From NCBI GenBank assembly GCA_026214975.1, contig CM047814.1:20793541-20857540 (forward strand): 64,000 nucleotides of DNA, in the 5' to 3' direction. Below the pieces are notes generated by a model that did not search any database, had not been told where the DNA came from, and saw nothing but the letters and a program-made list of their open reading frames with translations. This DNA comes from Gentiana macrophylla (Eukaryota > Streptophyta > Magnoliopsida > Gentianales > Gentianaceae). Shown here in pieces: positions 34,933 to 45,194 of this stretch (its first letter is position 1; each line of letters begins with the position of its first letter). Position numbers and translations under genes: made by a program.

Positions 34933-35174
34933 CTATCCGTCCCATATTATAAGTCTTATGCACACAGATTAAGAAACTCAATAAATGATCCAACCTTGAT
35001 AGTTTTGGTCTAAAATGCCCTCAATAATTTATTAAATGATGTATGAAAGGTCATGCATTGAAATTAGTAAAATAGGAAAAAGTGCATTAATTATTGCATT
35101 AAAATGTAATAATGATTTATACTGTGGGACAGATCAAAACTGCAAGAATGACTTAAAATATGGGACGGAGGTAG
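34933..35174. mobile_element. Stowaway (Tc1/mariner) MITE, 242 bp, older copy
   Basis: The right terminus reads inward CTACCTCCGTCCCATATTTT. The left terminus CTATCCGTCCCATATTAT has lost bases. TA target duplications lie at 34931-34932 and 35175-35176. The TIR motif CTCC-TCCGTCCCA is the standard plant Stowaway end. Non-coding. Confidence 0.85.
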
Positions 35175-35406
35175 TATATACTAGTATATTTTTACTTGCC
35201 CTCTTTCCCCTCCTAATTTTTTAATTTGTATTTTTAAAAAATTTATTGGCCTCATTATCCGGAATCATGTGTCCACCACAGAATACGACCTGGTGGTACA
35301 AACCATTACACTTCTTAATAAGACTCAAGATTCGATTTTTCATCCCCGTCCCGGAATAAAAACCTCCTTCCATTTCGTTAGAAAAGAAATTAAAGAAATA
35401 TATATA

Positions 35407-35667
35407 CTCCCTCCGTCTCACTTTGTTTGGGACTTATTCCTTTTTGGGATGTCCCAAAATTAGTCCCACTTCTAATGTTTAGAATTAAATTTGTCTCTTA
35501 AATGTCTAAAATGACCTTATATAACAATTTATTGAAAAATGTAGAAGAACACAAAAGGATGTAATTGTAATTGAGCTATGTTTTTAATGAGTAGACAAGA
35601 CATTAAATGATGTCTCCTTATTTTTTATGAGTTCCCAAAAGTCCCAAACAAAATGGGACGGAGGGAG
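35407..35667. mobile_element. Stowaway (Tc1/mariner) MITE, 261 bp
   Basis: The ends are CTCCCTCCGTCTCACTTTGT and the inverse ACAAAATGGGACGGAGGGAG, with TA duplications outside (35405-35406, 35668-35669). Non-coding; the inner parts pair as a hairpin (TTTGGGACTT / AAAGTCCCAAA). Confidence 0.95.
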
Positions 35668-35775
35668 TATTAAATTAGAAATTAAACCGAATCAAATCAA
35701 AAAGAAAAAAAATGATAATTTGTCTCATTGTACGAGTTGGGTAATTAATTAAACCAAAGAAGGGTAATTCGCTGC

Positions 35776-35877
35776 AGGGATTTTCTATTAGATCGAGTTG
35801 TCGAAACACGTATAAGGAGATATTTGTCTCGTTGTACACGCAAACATCTGACAACATATTTTAATAGAAAGTCCCTT
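35776..35877. mobile_element. Fold-back MITE-like element, diverged copy
   Basis: The left arm AGGGATTTTCTATTAGATCG and the right arm, read inward AAGGGACTTTCTATTAAAAT, form an inverted repeat, followed on each side by GTTGTC and an ACACG/CGTGT word. It matches the family of three copies at 53572-54471. Confidence 0.6.
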
Positions 35878-36006
35878 AGTAAAAAAAAATTGAAAGTTCA
35901 TGAACTCCATTAATTGTGTCAACCGCTAAAGGTGTGATGTTTACAATAATTAAATAAAAAACAGACAATAATTAGTATTTATTTTTTTGAGGGAAAAAAA
36001 CTTTTA

Positions 36007-37679
36007 TTAATCAATATCCGTCAAACAAGCGGCCAAAACGTCATCAGGGAGTGAGCTGCCCCAAGATGTCCGAGCAGAAATTAACAAAGCATGTCGAGCT
36101 AACAAGTGAGCAGGGACATTCCCTACGCATCGAATAAAAGCAAAAGAGACAACTATGAAACTAGATAAAAGAGCCAAGCAGTTCTGAACTAGACACCCAT
36201 ATGCCGTGAGATCCTCCACGGGGTTCCGAAGACGCGCAACACATGCTAGACAATCACTCTGCACAACTAGTCGTTGGATCCCTAAACGCCTCGCCTTTTC
36301 TAGGGCCAAGGCAATGGCCTTGAGCTCTAAGAATTCCACCGGGTCCCCTGGGTCAAAGTGGTACGCAAAGGAGTGCAGAGCTACCCCAAGAGAGTCATGA
36401 AAAATGATGCCGATACCTGCCCCCGCATCCGTAACCGACGCGTCCACATTACCTTTAATTACCCTTATGATGGCTTCACCCATTTGTCTGCCAGATGTAG
36501 ACCTGAGGCATGAGTCTGATAAAGTTCCATAGCCTCCAAATACTCAGTCGATGCAGCCAAAGAGCACGTACACACCGCAGAAACAAAGACAGCCTGAACA
36601 TCAAACACCGCAGAGCCCGTGACTTCCGAATTCCACACATAAGCCACACAAACCGTGCAGTGTCCTGAACACCCTGCTCCTCTAATAGGCGTAGGAAAAA
36701 ATCCTCAAAGGAAGCAAAGGGAATGTGCCCAAGAATCCTATAAAGCGACGACACCCTCCAAATTATGTCCGCCATCTCACACATAAAAATCACATGTCGC
36801 ATAGTTTTCCAAAGTCTCACCACATGCCAAACAATCATCATCTCCCATACTCCTCCGCCTCAGCCCTTATCCAATAGCAAGAGAGTCATGAAGGCACATC
36901 CACAAAAAGTGCTGAATACGTGGATGCACCGGTAGCTGCCAGCAACTTTTCCATTTCCGACTCTTCCCGGTTGAGGTAGTGAGACCAGTCACGGACGCCG
37001 GCCGGTAAAGTGATAAGGCCAGAAAGTAACATGATCTGACTGAATAAATCCATATGCGGTCATAGTGCCAGATCCTCTTATCCGGGTGCCCACCTGGGGC
37101 TATAGAGGTTTTTAGTATAGCTTCTGATTCCCACGGACGAAACAACTGCTAAATCCGTTGCAAATCCCACATCCTCACATTCGGGAGAAATAAGGCTGAC
37201 ACCTTAGAATCTGTTGGAAGCTCATGCCTTGGAAAAGGTATAAGAAACGAAGGCTGCCGACTGGTCCAGGCATCATGAAAAAGAATAACCGAGTCACCAT
37301 CCCCCACCCTCCAGCGCAGCCCACTAAGCAAAAGGTCTCGCCCCTCTAATATACCGCGCCAAATAAACGACGACTGGGCCCCCAACCCAGCCCCAAGAAT
37401 GGTACCGTCTTCAAAATACTTCGCATGTAAAACTTGTGCTGCCAACAAGCCTGGACTAATTAGGATCCACCAAGACTATTTTGCCAAAGGAGCCAAGTTG
37501 AAGCACTCCAAATCTCGAAAACTTAAACCCCCATGTTCTTCGGCATACAACAGGCTTCCCAGCTCTTCCAATGTACTCGGCACTTATTCTCGGTGTCTCC
37601 CCAAAATAATCCCCTGATGGCTTGCTCAATCTCGGATGAGAGTAGTCGGAACCTTAAAGCACTACATGACAAACGTAGG
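36007..37679 (-). pseudogene. LINE ORF2 C-terminal remnant: RT end, zf-RVT, RNase H
   Basis: Minus-strand remnant of a plant L1 ORF2. From 37679 down: RT thumb region (IEQAIRGLFWGDTENK, HWKSWEACCMPK), the connecting part (LHAKYF, SSFIWRGILEGRDLL, WRVGDGDSVILFHDAW at 37448-37149), then zf-RVT (KRIWHYDRIWIYSVRSCYFL, HPRIQHFLWMCLHDSLA, TMRHVIFMCEMADIIWR), then RNase H at 36483-36007 with GNVDASV, ELKAIALALE and VVQSDCLACV, which supply the Asp-Glu-Asp set. Frames change at least four times (around 37450, 37147, 36850 and 36470), so it is dead. The RNase H frame itself (158 codons) is intact, ending just inside the 3' tail. Confidence 0.88.
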
Positions 37680-38327
37680 TGATGCTGCCAGAAAGTGGGC
37701 TTACCCACGTGGCACCTCTTTGGTGGGTCAAAACTTGACTCAGAGAGAGAGACCACCTTTTACTCCCTAACGATGAGCCTAAGGGGGCCTGTCTACCCGT
37801 TTCATCACCAGCAACCCTCGTTTGTCCGACTGTCTCTGGGTGGGGTGTTCTCGGCCTCTAATAGTCTGAGGGGGATCGTACGCCGAACTTTTGCTTGGCA
37901 GCAAGTTGGCCAGTGTCGATCACATTGATCGGGCTAGGTCCTTAGACTTGTACGATTCCGCGGTAGTGGGAGCCCGGTCATCGTCCCCGACCTCTGTGGG
38001 CCGGCTCTGCAATTCTAATACATTCCGCTCGAGTGGGCCAGAGACTGCTCTTAATCTTATTCTTCACATGCGTAATAACCAAATGACTATAAGAGAATCT
38101 TGAGCCATAAAGGCTCCAATCCTTCTCACTTAATACGAATATTTGAATACTATAATTATCTCCTGAACCATTGGATACGTAGGCAGCTTGAGAAGCGACA
38201 TCTCGAGTGCAGTCTAAAACAGCTCAAACACCCCCTCCATCATCATTTTTCTGTGTTCTTGAAGCATCCTTAGGTTGTAATCCAGGAAACATGACTAGAA
38301 GATTACCCGACGATTTTTGGATCATCA
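37680..38327 (+). repeat. 5' LTR of gypsy element, 648 bp, promoter deleted
   Basis: It begins TGATGCTGCCAGAAAG and ends GGATCATCA. Relative to the 3' LTR it lacks about 155 bp between CCTGAA and CCATTGG (junction near 38164-38170). The missing segment contains CTATATAAAC, the likely TATA box. GGATACGTAGGCAGC is retained at 38173. Confidence 0.92.
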
Positions 38328-38345
38328 ATTGGCGCTAGAAGTAGG
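38328..38345 (+). other. Gypsy primer-binding site (putative)
   Basis: TTGGCGCTAGAAGTAGG follows the 5' LTR. The matching position of the minus-strand Tat-like element (17517-17501) has TTGGCCCTATAAGGAGG, supporting a shared tRNA primer; the tRNA itself was not identified. Confidence 0.6.
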
Positions 38346-38409
38346 TCCTTTCTTGATTAATAATCTCAGGAAAAGCTTCAGGATAACCAAGGTGACCACA
38401 CGACAATAG

Positions 38410-40614
38410 GCTGCTAATGGTAATGGTGCTAACAGCGCATCAGAGTCAGATGCTAACAATCAGAACCCACAGCAGGAGCCAACTTCCCTTGGCACGGCCC
38501 ACCAGGAGTTGGTGGATCAACTCACAGCACTGGACGACGCCACAAAAGAAGAAATTCTCAACGCTGTCTTGGCGGAGGAGGACGAGGAGGATGAGGATTG
38601 GGAAGGTCTAAAAGAAGAAGGCCTTCTCAACAAAAATTCGCAGGATTTTCATCAACTGAGCGGAGGCTGGTCTGGGGAAAACTCCCAGAGTCAGGAGCCA
38701 GAAGAAGAAGACGATCACAACGACGGATCGTGGCAGCCAACACCTCCCTTAAAGCATAAAAACAATAGAAGAGAAAACCGGTCGTCATCCTCAAACCTAC
38801 AGAGACAGCTGGTCGTCCCTCAAGCCATGGAGGCAGCTCGCGCCGAGCTAGAAGCCATAGCGGGAAGAAAGTCAACACTCCTAGCGCTCGAATCTCCTTT
38901 TTCTGAGCAGATCGATAACTACCCCCGGCCAGCCAGATTCAAGATCCCCAAACTGAAGCCCTACGACGGAACTAAAGACTCCCAGGATCACCTATTCCAA
39001 TATCTCACGTACATGAACCTTGACTGTGCCCCAGAAGAGATGAAGTGCAAGGCATTCCCCGCGCTACTCACTGGTCGGGCGCGGGAATGGTTCAAGAAAA
39101 TACCACCAAGAACGATCTACAGCTTCGACACTCTGGGAAAGATGTTCCTCAACGCGTTTATTACGGCGAAGCCGTTCCAGAAGAATGCCACCCACCTGTT
39201 CGCCATCAAATAGAAGAAAGACGAAACTGCGTTGCAATACCTTTAGAGGTTCAGCGAAGAATCGCTACAAGTCCGGGACACCGACGATCAAGTTCGGATC
39301 GCATCCTTTGTAGCAGGGCTACGTGAAGGCAGGTTATATGCCAAATTGAGCAGCAGGCTCCCCACGTCCATGGAAGAGTGTTTGGAAGTTGCATTCAAAC
39401 ATTGTCAAGGAGAAGAAGCTAATCGCGTGAAGCGAGAAGTAGAAAAATCTGAACCCAAGAAGGACAAGCTGGAAGACACATCCGACAAGAAGAGAAAGTC
39501 GTATGGAGATCGTGCGAGCGGCTCGGCGACGGGCCGACCTGAAAAGAGAAATGCCTTGCAGCCGTGAGACTTCCCAGCATTAAACAAGCCTCGAGAATAA
39601 GTATAGGCGATCATGGAAAGAAAAGGTTTGGCGAAAACTCCTACACCGCTACGAAGCCCCTTGGAAAGAAGGGACCAGAGTAAGTTCTGCACCTACCATC
39701 AAGACACCGGGCATGAATTGGATAACTGTAGAGACTTTCAGGGCCGGCCCTATGCTAAGACCCGTGAGACCCGGGTCTTAAGCCCAACGGTGTCGGAGGT
39801 CCCAACGGTATATGTTTCGCTAAAAGAAAAAAAAAATCGTGTAGATTTAATGCGATCCAACCTAATATAATATTTTAATTTTATTGTTTTTTAAAGGCCT
39901 AAATTTTTTTTACTCTATTTGATAAATGCCCTAATAAAAAAATATACCCAAAAAAACATAGACATACAAACAAGTTTTATTAATTTTTTGCATTCACAGA
40001 TGTTAAAAACGCGATAAGTGTTGGAAAAAATGTAGTACTTAGGATTTGACAGAGAATTAGAAACTCCAAAGCACGTTAATAACGTTGTCTTTTAAGAGAT
40101 GTTTCGTCCCACACGATTTGTCACTAAGGGATCAAATGAAAATCTCTTTCAGGATACAATTAGGGTGTTTGATTCAAACAGTGACTTGTTTGAATCAAAC
40201 CCGAGGACACTCAAAGTTTTTCTGATGATGTTGTCAAACTTATGAATTTCCGTCTGCATACTTATGCCTTTTATAGGTTGCAAGTATCCCATAAACGAAT
40301 TGAGGTACTCCTTGCACGAAATGATAGGATTGTCACTGTTCACCGGATGAAAGCATGCAACCCTTACACTAAATGGTAAGTACATATCAGTTCGAAAATG
40401 CATATCAGGTCGAACCCCGTTTCATTGCGATAACATTAATTCGTGCGGAAACTCGTATGCAAACGATAACCAAAATATTTATTTATGAAAAAAATATCTA
40501 ACAATAAGTATGTTTTAAAATTTAAAAAAAAAAAAACTTCAACTAAAAGGCCCAATTCGGGGATTTGGTCTTAAGCCCAAAAAAAACGAGGGCCGGCCCG
40601 ACTTTCAATGCGAC
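38410..40614 (+). pseudogene. Tat-type gag, with stops and a MITE insertion
   Basis: Gag forms the virus-like particle of the retrotransposon. The frame opens at about 38410 with no visible ATG until 38509. It contains an acidic segment (LAEEDEEDEDWEGLKEEG), RPARFKIPKLKPYDGTKDSQ, the retrotransposon-gag core (YMNLDCAPEEMKCKAFPALL, GRAREWFKKIP), and further SFVAGLREGRLYAKL and EECLEVAFKHCQGEE. TAG stops occur at 39211-39213 and near 39244. A zinc-finger-like CTYHQDTGHELDNC, typical of Tat gag, ends exactly at the MITE (39741-40599); after it the same frame continues directly into the protease part. The earlier ATG at 38417 is in another frame. Confidence 0.85.
39741..40599. mobile_element. hAT MITE, 859 bp, inside the gypsy gag
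   Basis: The 8-bp target duplication gactttca (39733-39740, 40600-40607) is exact. The termini are GGGCCGGCCCTATGC and, inward from the right, GGGCCGGCCCTCG; both are followed by a GTCTTAAG-type word (GGGTCTTAAGCCCA; TTGGTCTTAAGCCCA on plus). Removing the insert and one duplication copy restores an uninterrupted gag frame. The interior is AT-rich; an 84-codon frame on minus (40403-40149) has no recognised similarity. Confidence 0.92.
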
Positions 40615-41334
40615 ATGGAAGCAACGATTGCAGAAGGAAAGCTAGACGAAGTCGTGGATCGACCCCACTATGGCGAACGCCGAGGGCAGCAGGATTACCA
40701 GCAGAGAACCTATAATCGTGATCGCAACCGACAAGGCGAGCCCCAGCGAAGAAGAGATCAGTCTCCCGACAAGGGTCAACCAACAGACAACCGCCCGATC
40801 AACACCATCAACACCATTGTGGGAGGCCCTGGCAGTGCCTTTGAAGTTGGTAACGTAAGCTCCCGGGTGGAGGGCGTGCAAGAGAACAAGAGAAGTCAAA
40901 TTCCGTTTCAGGCAGTAGGCTATGGGCCAAAGGATCCACTTCCTTTGGTCACAAACAATGAAGGCTTGGTCATTGAAGTTGTGGTCAACAAGAATCTGGT
41001 CAAGAGAGTTTGCGTGGACACCGGCAGCGCGGTTAACGTTCTTTACTTTACAGCTTTTCAGGCAATGGGTCTTAAAGAATCCGAACTCATTCCGGTCTCA
41101 GCACCTTTGTTTGGATTTGCCGGCCCTCCCGTCCATCCGCTATGCATGATTCGGCTCGCGACGACGTTTGGGAAGGATTCATTAGGAAGGACACTCATGG
41201 TCAATTACGTTGTGGTCAAATCTTCCTCGGCATACAATATTATTTTGGGAAGGCCTGCTCTGATCGATCTCCGAGCCATAATCTCCCCAGCGCACATCAG
41301 TCTGAAGTTCCCGACCACCAGAGGGTCGGTTTGA
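40615..41334 (+). CDS. Tat-type aspartic protease region of the gypsy polyprotein
   Basis: Open for 239 codons from the first Met after the MITE; in the original element it is fused to Gag, so this is not a true start. After a basic, Gln/Arg-rich linker (RDQSPDKGQPTDNRP) and INTIVGGP, the protease core appears: VCVDTGSAVNVLY with the catalytic DTGS at about residues 140-143, LFGFAGPPVHP, and AYNIILGRPALIDLRAI, which is the conserved second half (ILGRP). It cuts the polyprotein during particle maturation. The frame ends at a TGA at 41332; a neighbouring frame beyond shows EVARSCYAATINGKG-like sequence, the normal continuation in Tat elements, so the end is a truncation. No RT follows. Confidence 0.8.
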   Translation: MEATIAEGKLDEVVDRPHYGERRGQQDYQQRTYNRDRNRQGEPQRRRDQSPDKGQPTDNRPINTINTIVGGPGSAFEVGNVSSRVEGVQENKRSQIPFQAVGYGPKDPLPLVTNNEGLVIEVVVNKNLVKRVCVDTGSAVNVLYFTAFQAMGLKESELIPVSAPLFGFAGPPVHPLCMIRLATTFGKDSLGRTLMVNYVVVKSSSAYNIILGRPALIDLRAIISPAHISLKFPTTRGSV

Positions 41335-42020
41335 AATCAAAGGAGATCTGGAGGTCGCTCGAAGTTGCTATGCAGCTACCATCAATGGCAAAGGAATCAC
41401 TTTCGCCTGACTAGTTCGGCAAGTCTTTATTGGTTATTGTTTTTTCAAACTATCTTTAATTTCTGCACTTTAATTCTTGTTCACATTTTCTTACTGTTTG
41501 CTTGGATCTCCTTTGTTTATTTCTGCGCTTCAATTATGCCCCTCTTAATATCGGATATTTATTTCTCGATTAATTACATCTTTGCCTGGTGCCAATATCG
41601 CTACTTTTTAAGTCTTGCTTTATAAAGTCCATAAGAGTCATTCAAACACTTATACTGCGCAGTAAATCCTCACGCGAGAAGTCAATCCGACCTGGCCCAG
41701 CTCGCCGTTCCTTCAAACGAGAAGTCAGCACTAGCCTGGCCCCGCTCGTCCGTAAAAAAAAATATAAGTGAAAAGTCAGTCTAACCTGACCCAGCTCGCC
41801 AAGATTTTAAACGAGAAGTCAGCACTAGCCTGGCCCCGCTCGTCCTTAAAACTTCATATAAACAGTTAGTTCATAAGGTCAGTTTTTTAGTCGCCTAAAA
41901 AGGCCAATTTAACTCGGTCCGGACTACTTTAAGTTGATTGGGGGTTATTTTACCTTAGATCATCCAAGTTTAGTACCTATTCCGTGGTCGTCCGAGCCCA
42001 TGTTTCAGGATTAATTTTAC

Positions 42021-42560
42021 ACTTAGTTAAGGCGATCGGATCTAGCTCCACTGTCCGAGCTCTAGATCGTCTTGCCATTATAATTTCACTTAGTTAAGGC
42101 GATCAGATCTAGCTCCGCTCTCCGAGCTCTAAATCGTCTCGCCATTATAATTTTCCGTTCTTAGTTAAGGCGATCAGATCTAGCTCCGCTCTCCGAGCTC
42201 TAGATCGAGATCTAGATCGTCTCGCCCTTATAATTTCACTTAGCTAAGGCGATCAGATCTAGCTTCGCTCTCCGAGCTCTAGATCGTCTCGCCCTTATAA
42301 TTTCAATTAGTTAAGGCGATCAGATCTAGCTCCGCTCTCCGAGCTCTAGATCGTCTCCCCCTTATAATTTCACTTAGTTAAGGCGATCAGATCTAGCTCC
42401 GCTCTCCGAGCTCTAGAACGTCTCGCCCTTATAATTTTACGTTCTTAGTTAAGGCGATCAGGCCTAACTCCGCTCTTCGAGCTTTAGATCTTCTCGCCCT
42501 TGTAATTTATCCTAATCAAGGCAATCAGATCTATCTCTGCTGTCCGAGTCCTAAATATTC
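42021..42560. repeat. 66-79-bp tandem array, eight units
   Basis: Units start with TTAGTTAAGGCGATCAGATC (near 42022, 42090, 42161, 42240, 42307, 42374, 42445, 42512) followed by TAGCTCCGCTCTCCGAGCTC and TAGATCGTCTCGCC. GATC, AGATCT, GAGCTC and CTAGATC words make each unit strongly self-complementary. It lies between the protease remnant and the antisense ORF. Confidence 0.93.
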
Positions 42561-42976
42561 CCGTCCATCTTTTTATTATGTTTGTATAAGTGACGATCAC
42601 CGTGGGCTCCGATCCGATCCCGCACGCCATTAGAACGAAACTAATCTGGCAAAAGACCGAATACACTAATAGAATTCGGTCCTACATACATAAGTAAATG
42701 CAAACTCCTAAAAGTGCATAAATAACTTAGGCCTGAGTAGGCCGAACGCAGGCCACAGGCCCGGTAATGCAGAATCAAAACAAGTATGCTATTCAAAAGA
42801 AACTAATGAATGACATACTGGGGGGGACATTACCCAACAACAATATAAAAAAACAACAACTAACACATACACACAATTCAAAACTCACAAGAATAAAACC
42901 AGCTCAAATTCTTCATTAATTACGAATAGAATCATAATACAAAAACTGCCTTCCTAAAAACAATAATAAATAAACT

Positions 42977-44780
42977 TTAAGAGTCAGGAGTAGGACTCTT
43001 TTGAGGCTCAGATGGAGGAGCCGACCCAGATGCAGTAGCCGGCTGTGAAACATACTTACCTACTATGTCTACCCCATCTCGGAAATCTTGGATGCGTTCA
43101 GTGTAAGCCACATCCATCCCCGGCTTATAGTAAGCCTTCTTTGGGAGATCATCCAAAACAAGCGCGGGAAACTGAATCCTTGTCTCATCCACTCTCAGGG
43201 TATACCCATGATTGAGAATAGGGATCAGCAGCACCTTAAGGGCCTCGGCAAAGTCAGCCGAAGCCTTGTATTCCCGAACGGCCTCGCTGCATCGAGCCGT
43301 AGTAGTGGCCTCCAGATCGGCCACTCTCGCCTTGAGGTCCCCAACCTCCTGATCCCTTGCCTTCTTCTCCTCTGCCAACTCACTCCCCACCACCTTCAAC
43401 TCTTTTTCCTGAGCCTGGAGTTGGGCTTGCAGGGTTTTCATTTTTGCATCTTTAAGGCGAACAGCCGCCTTAAGTTCTTCCCTAGCCTTCCGCTGCTCGG
43501 GGTCTTGTCCGATTGGGCAGCCAAGTCCGCTGATGCCTTACCCAACCTCTTAAAAACTTCCTGGCCAATCGTGCCACCCTGAACAAATATAGAAAATCAG
43601 GACAATCGGTAATCAAACTGCCAAAAATTGAAAGAAATAAAGACCACGCTTACCAGCTCTACTGTTATGCAACCAAGGATTGCCAGCTCCTCGTCAGACA
43701 TGCTGGCAACCCGTTCCTGCTCGAAGGACCCCTCCTCCTAACCTTCCTCAGGGGCCTTCAACCTGCTCTTCTTTGAAGCTCGACTCTCATGAGAGGTCGT
43801 CCTCGGGCGAGTTGGTTTTCTGGGGACCAACCCCCTCTCCGTAGCTTCCCCAAGGACTTCCGTCCTGGTCGTTTCAGGGGGAGGAACCGAGGACGGAAGT
43901 CAGATACTCCAAGGGTAGCTCCCGAACCGCTGGAGTCGGCACAGGTTGGCGAACCGTCACTTCTCTTTCTGCTCCAGCCATCAGATCAGCAAAGTCAGCC
44001 ACTGCACACATCAACAAGATTAGTCAGATAAAAAAAACATAGATATGTCAACAAAGATAAGATACAGCATAATGAATAAAACCTTACAGCGCTGCCACTC
44101 GGCTTTAGTAAACTTCACGTAAGGGTCGGGGCCCGCATCCTCCAGCCGAGCCGCCACAATTAGGTCATCATACAAATTTTGCCACTCAATGGAGTACCCC
44201 GACTCCCGAATCTTCTCTTCCCAAGACTCTGGTAGATCCGGACGCTCGTCCCCATCCAGATCCACCGTGTTCCACACGCTAAGCTCGGTGTGACCATCGT
44301 TTCACACATAGAAAAACCTCTCCTTCCATCGTTTGAAAGAATCCCGACCTGAAAGGAGAATAGGGATACTAAAAGACTTCCCTTGCCTTCTGGAAAAATA
44401 GTACCGGTAGGGATGGTCCCTTAGCCCTACCCGGTGGTAAAAATATCTAAACTTATTTACACTAAATCTAATATTTAGCAACCTACACCAAATTGCAAAC
44501 ACAATAACGGCCCTAATGCCATTAGGGGATATCTGAGATATCCCTAGCCCGTAGTGCTGGAGCACCACCAGAAGGGCAGGGAAAAAGGGTAATCTTAATC
44601 CCACCTCAAAGTACTCCCGGTGGACGGAACAAAAACCCTCCGGCGGGTCCAGAGCAGACAGGTGCGCCTCCGACGGCAACTAGGGGGAAAAGCCTTATCA
44701 ATCCCATACTTCTCGCAAATTTCGTCTACGTCTTTTTGTTTTAAAATTGACCCAACATCGCTGCTATCAGCTATGGCCAT
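42977..44780 (-). pseudogene. Antisense ORF of the Tat element (gypsy-type putative transposase/PF04195-like)
   Basis: Coding traces run on minus, opposite to gag. From 44780: MAIADSSDVGSILKQKD, KYGIDKAFPP, then a one-base frameshift near 44680, LSALDPPEGFCSVHREYFEV, GLRLPFFPALLVVLQHYGLG, ISPNGIRAVIVFAIWCRLL. That pattern (DPPxGF...Y...FE.GLRFPL) belongs to the domain known as Transposase (putative), gypsy type, found in plant antisense ORFs. A TGA at 44304 breaks the frame, which goes on as VWNTVDLDGDERPDLPESWE. An intron-like segment (GT at 44082, AG at 44002) precedes MADFADLMAGAEREVT. The last open part (43441-42977) is a coiled coil (ELAEEKKARDQEVGDLKARV) with a Ser/Pro tail. The function is unknown in the family. 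Confidence 0.75.
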
Positions 44781-45194
44781 CTCAAGAAAGTCGGATTTAA
44801 AATCCCGGGAGAGTAAGTTTTATCTAAAGTAATCAAGATTATGAGATCAGAACGAGAAAGGAGAAATGCTTACTTGCAAAATCAAATTTGAGGAAGAAGC
44901 GGAGAATGGAAATCGGCGGCAAATCTTCTGTTTTAATAGCCCACGTATTTGTGAAACGATTGATCTAATGGGTTTATAACCCCCCACTTGCCTCGATAAA
45001 CGGCCTCCGTAAATATTAGTGGGCAACGACGCCTCGTTTCCCGAAATATCTATATATCTGTGTCATAACTAGGTTGGCCACCTGGTAACTCCCCGTTTAA
45101 TTTCAAAGTCTGCAAACTATAACATCCGTGCCGATCCACCACTTCTATAGATCCGAACCGACTAACCCAGGGTCGGCTGGATCTAGGGGGCTTA

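Noticed and set aside
36206..36400. Plus-strand frame opposite the LINE
   Set aside because: Shadow of the intact RNase H frame on minus.
42021..42560. CRISPR-like regular repeats
   Set aside because: Units are contiguous 66-79-bp tandem copies with no variable spacers, in a plant retrotransposon.
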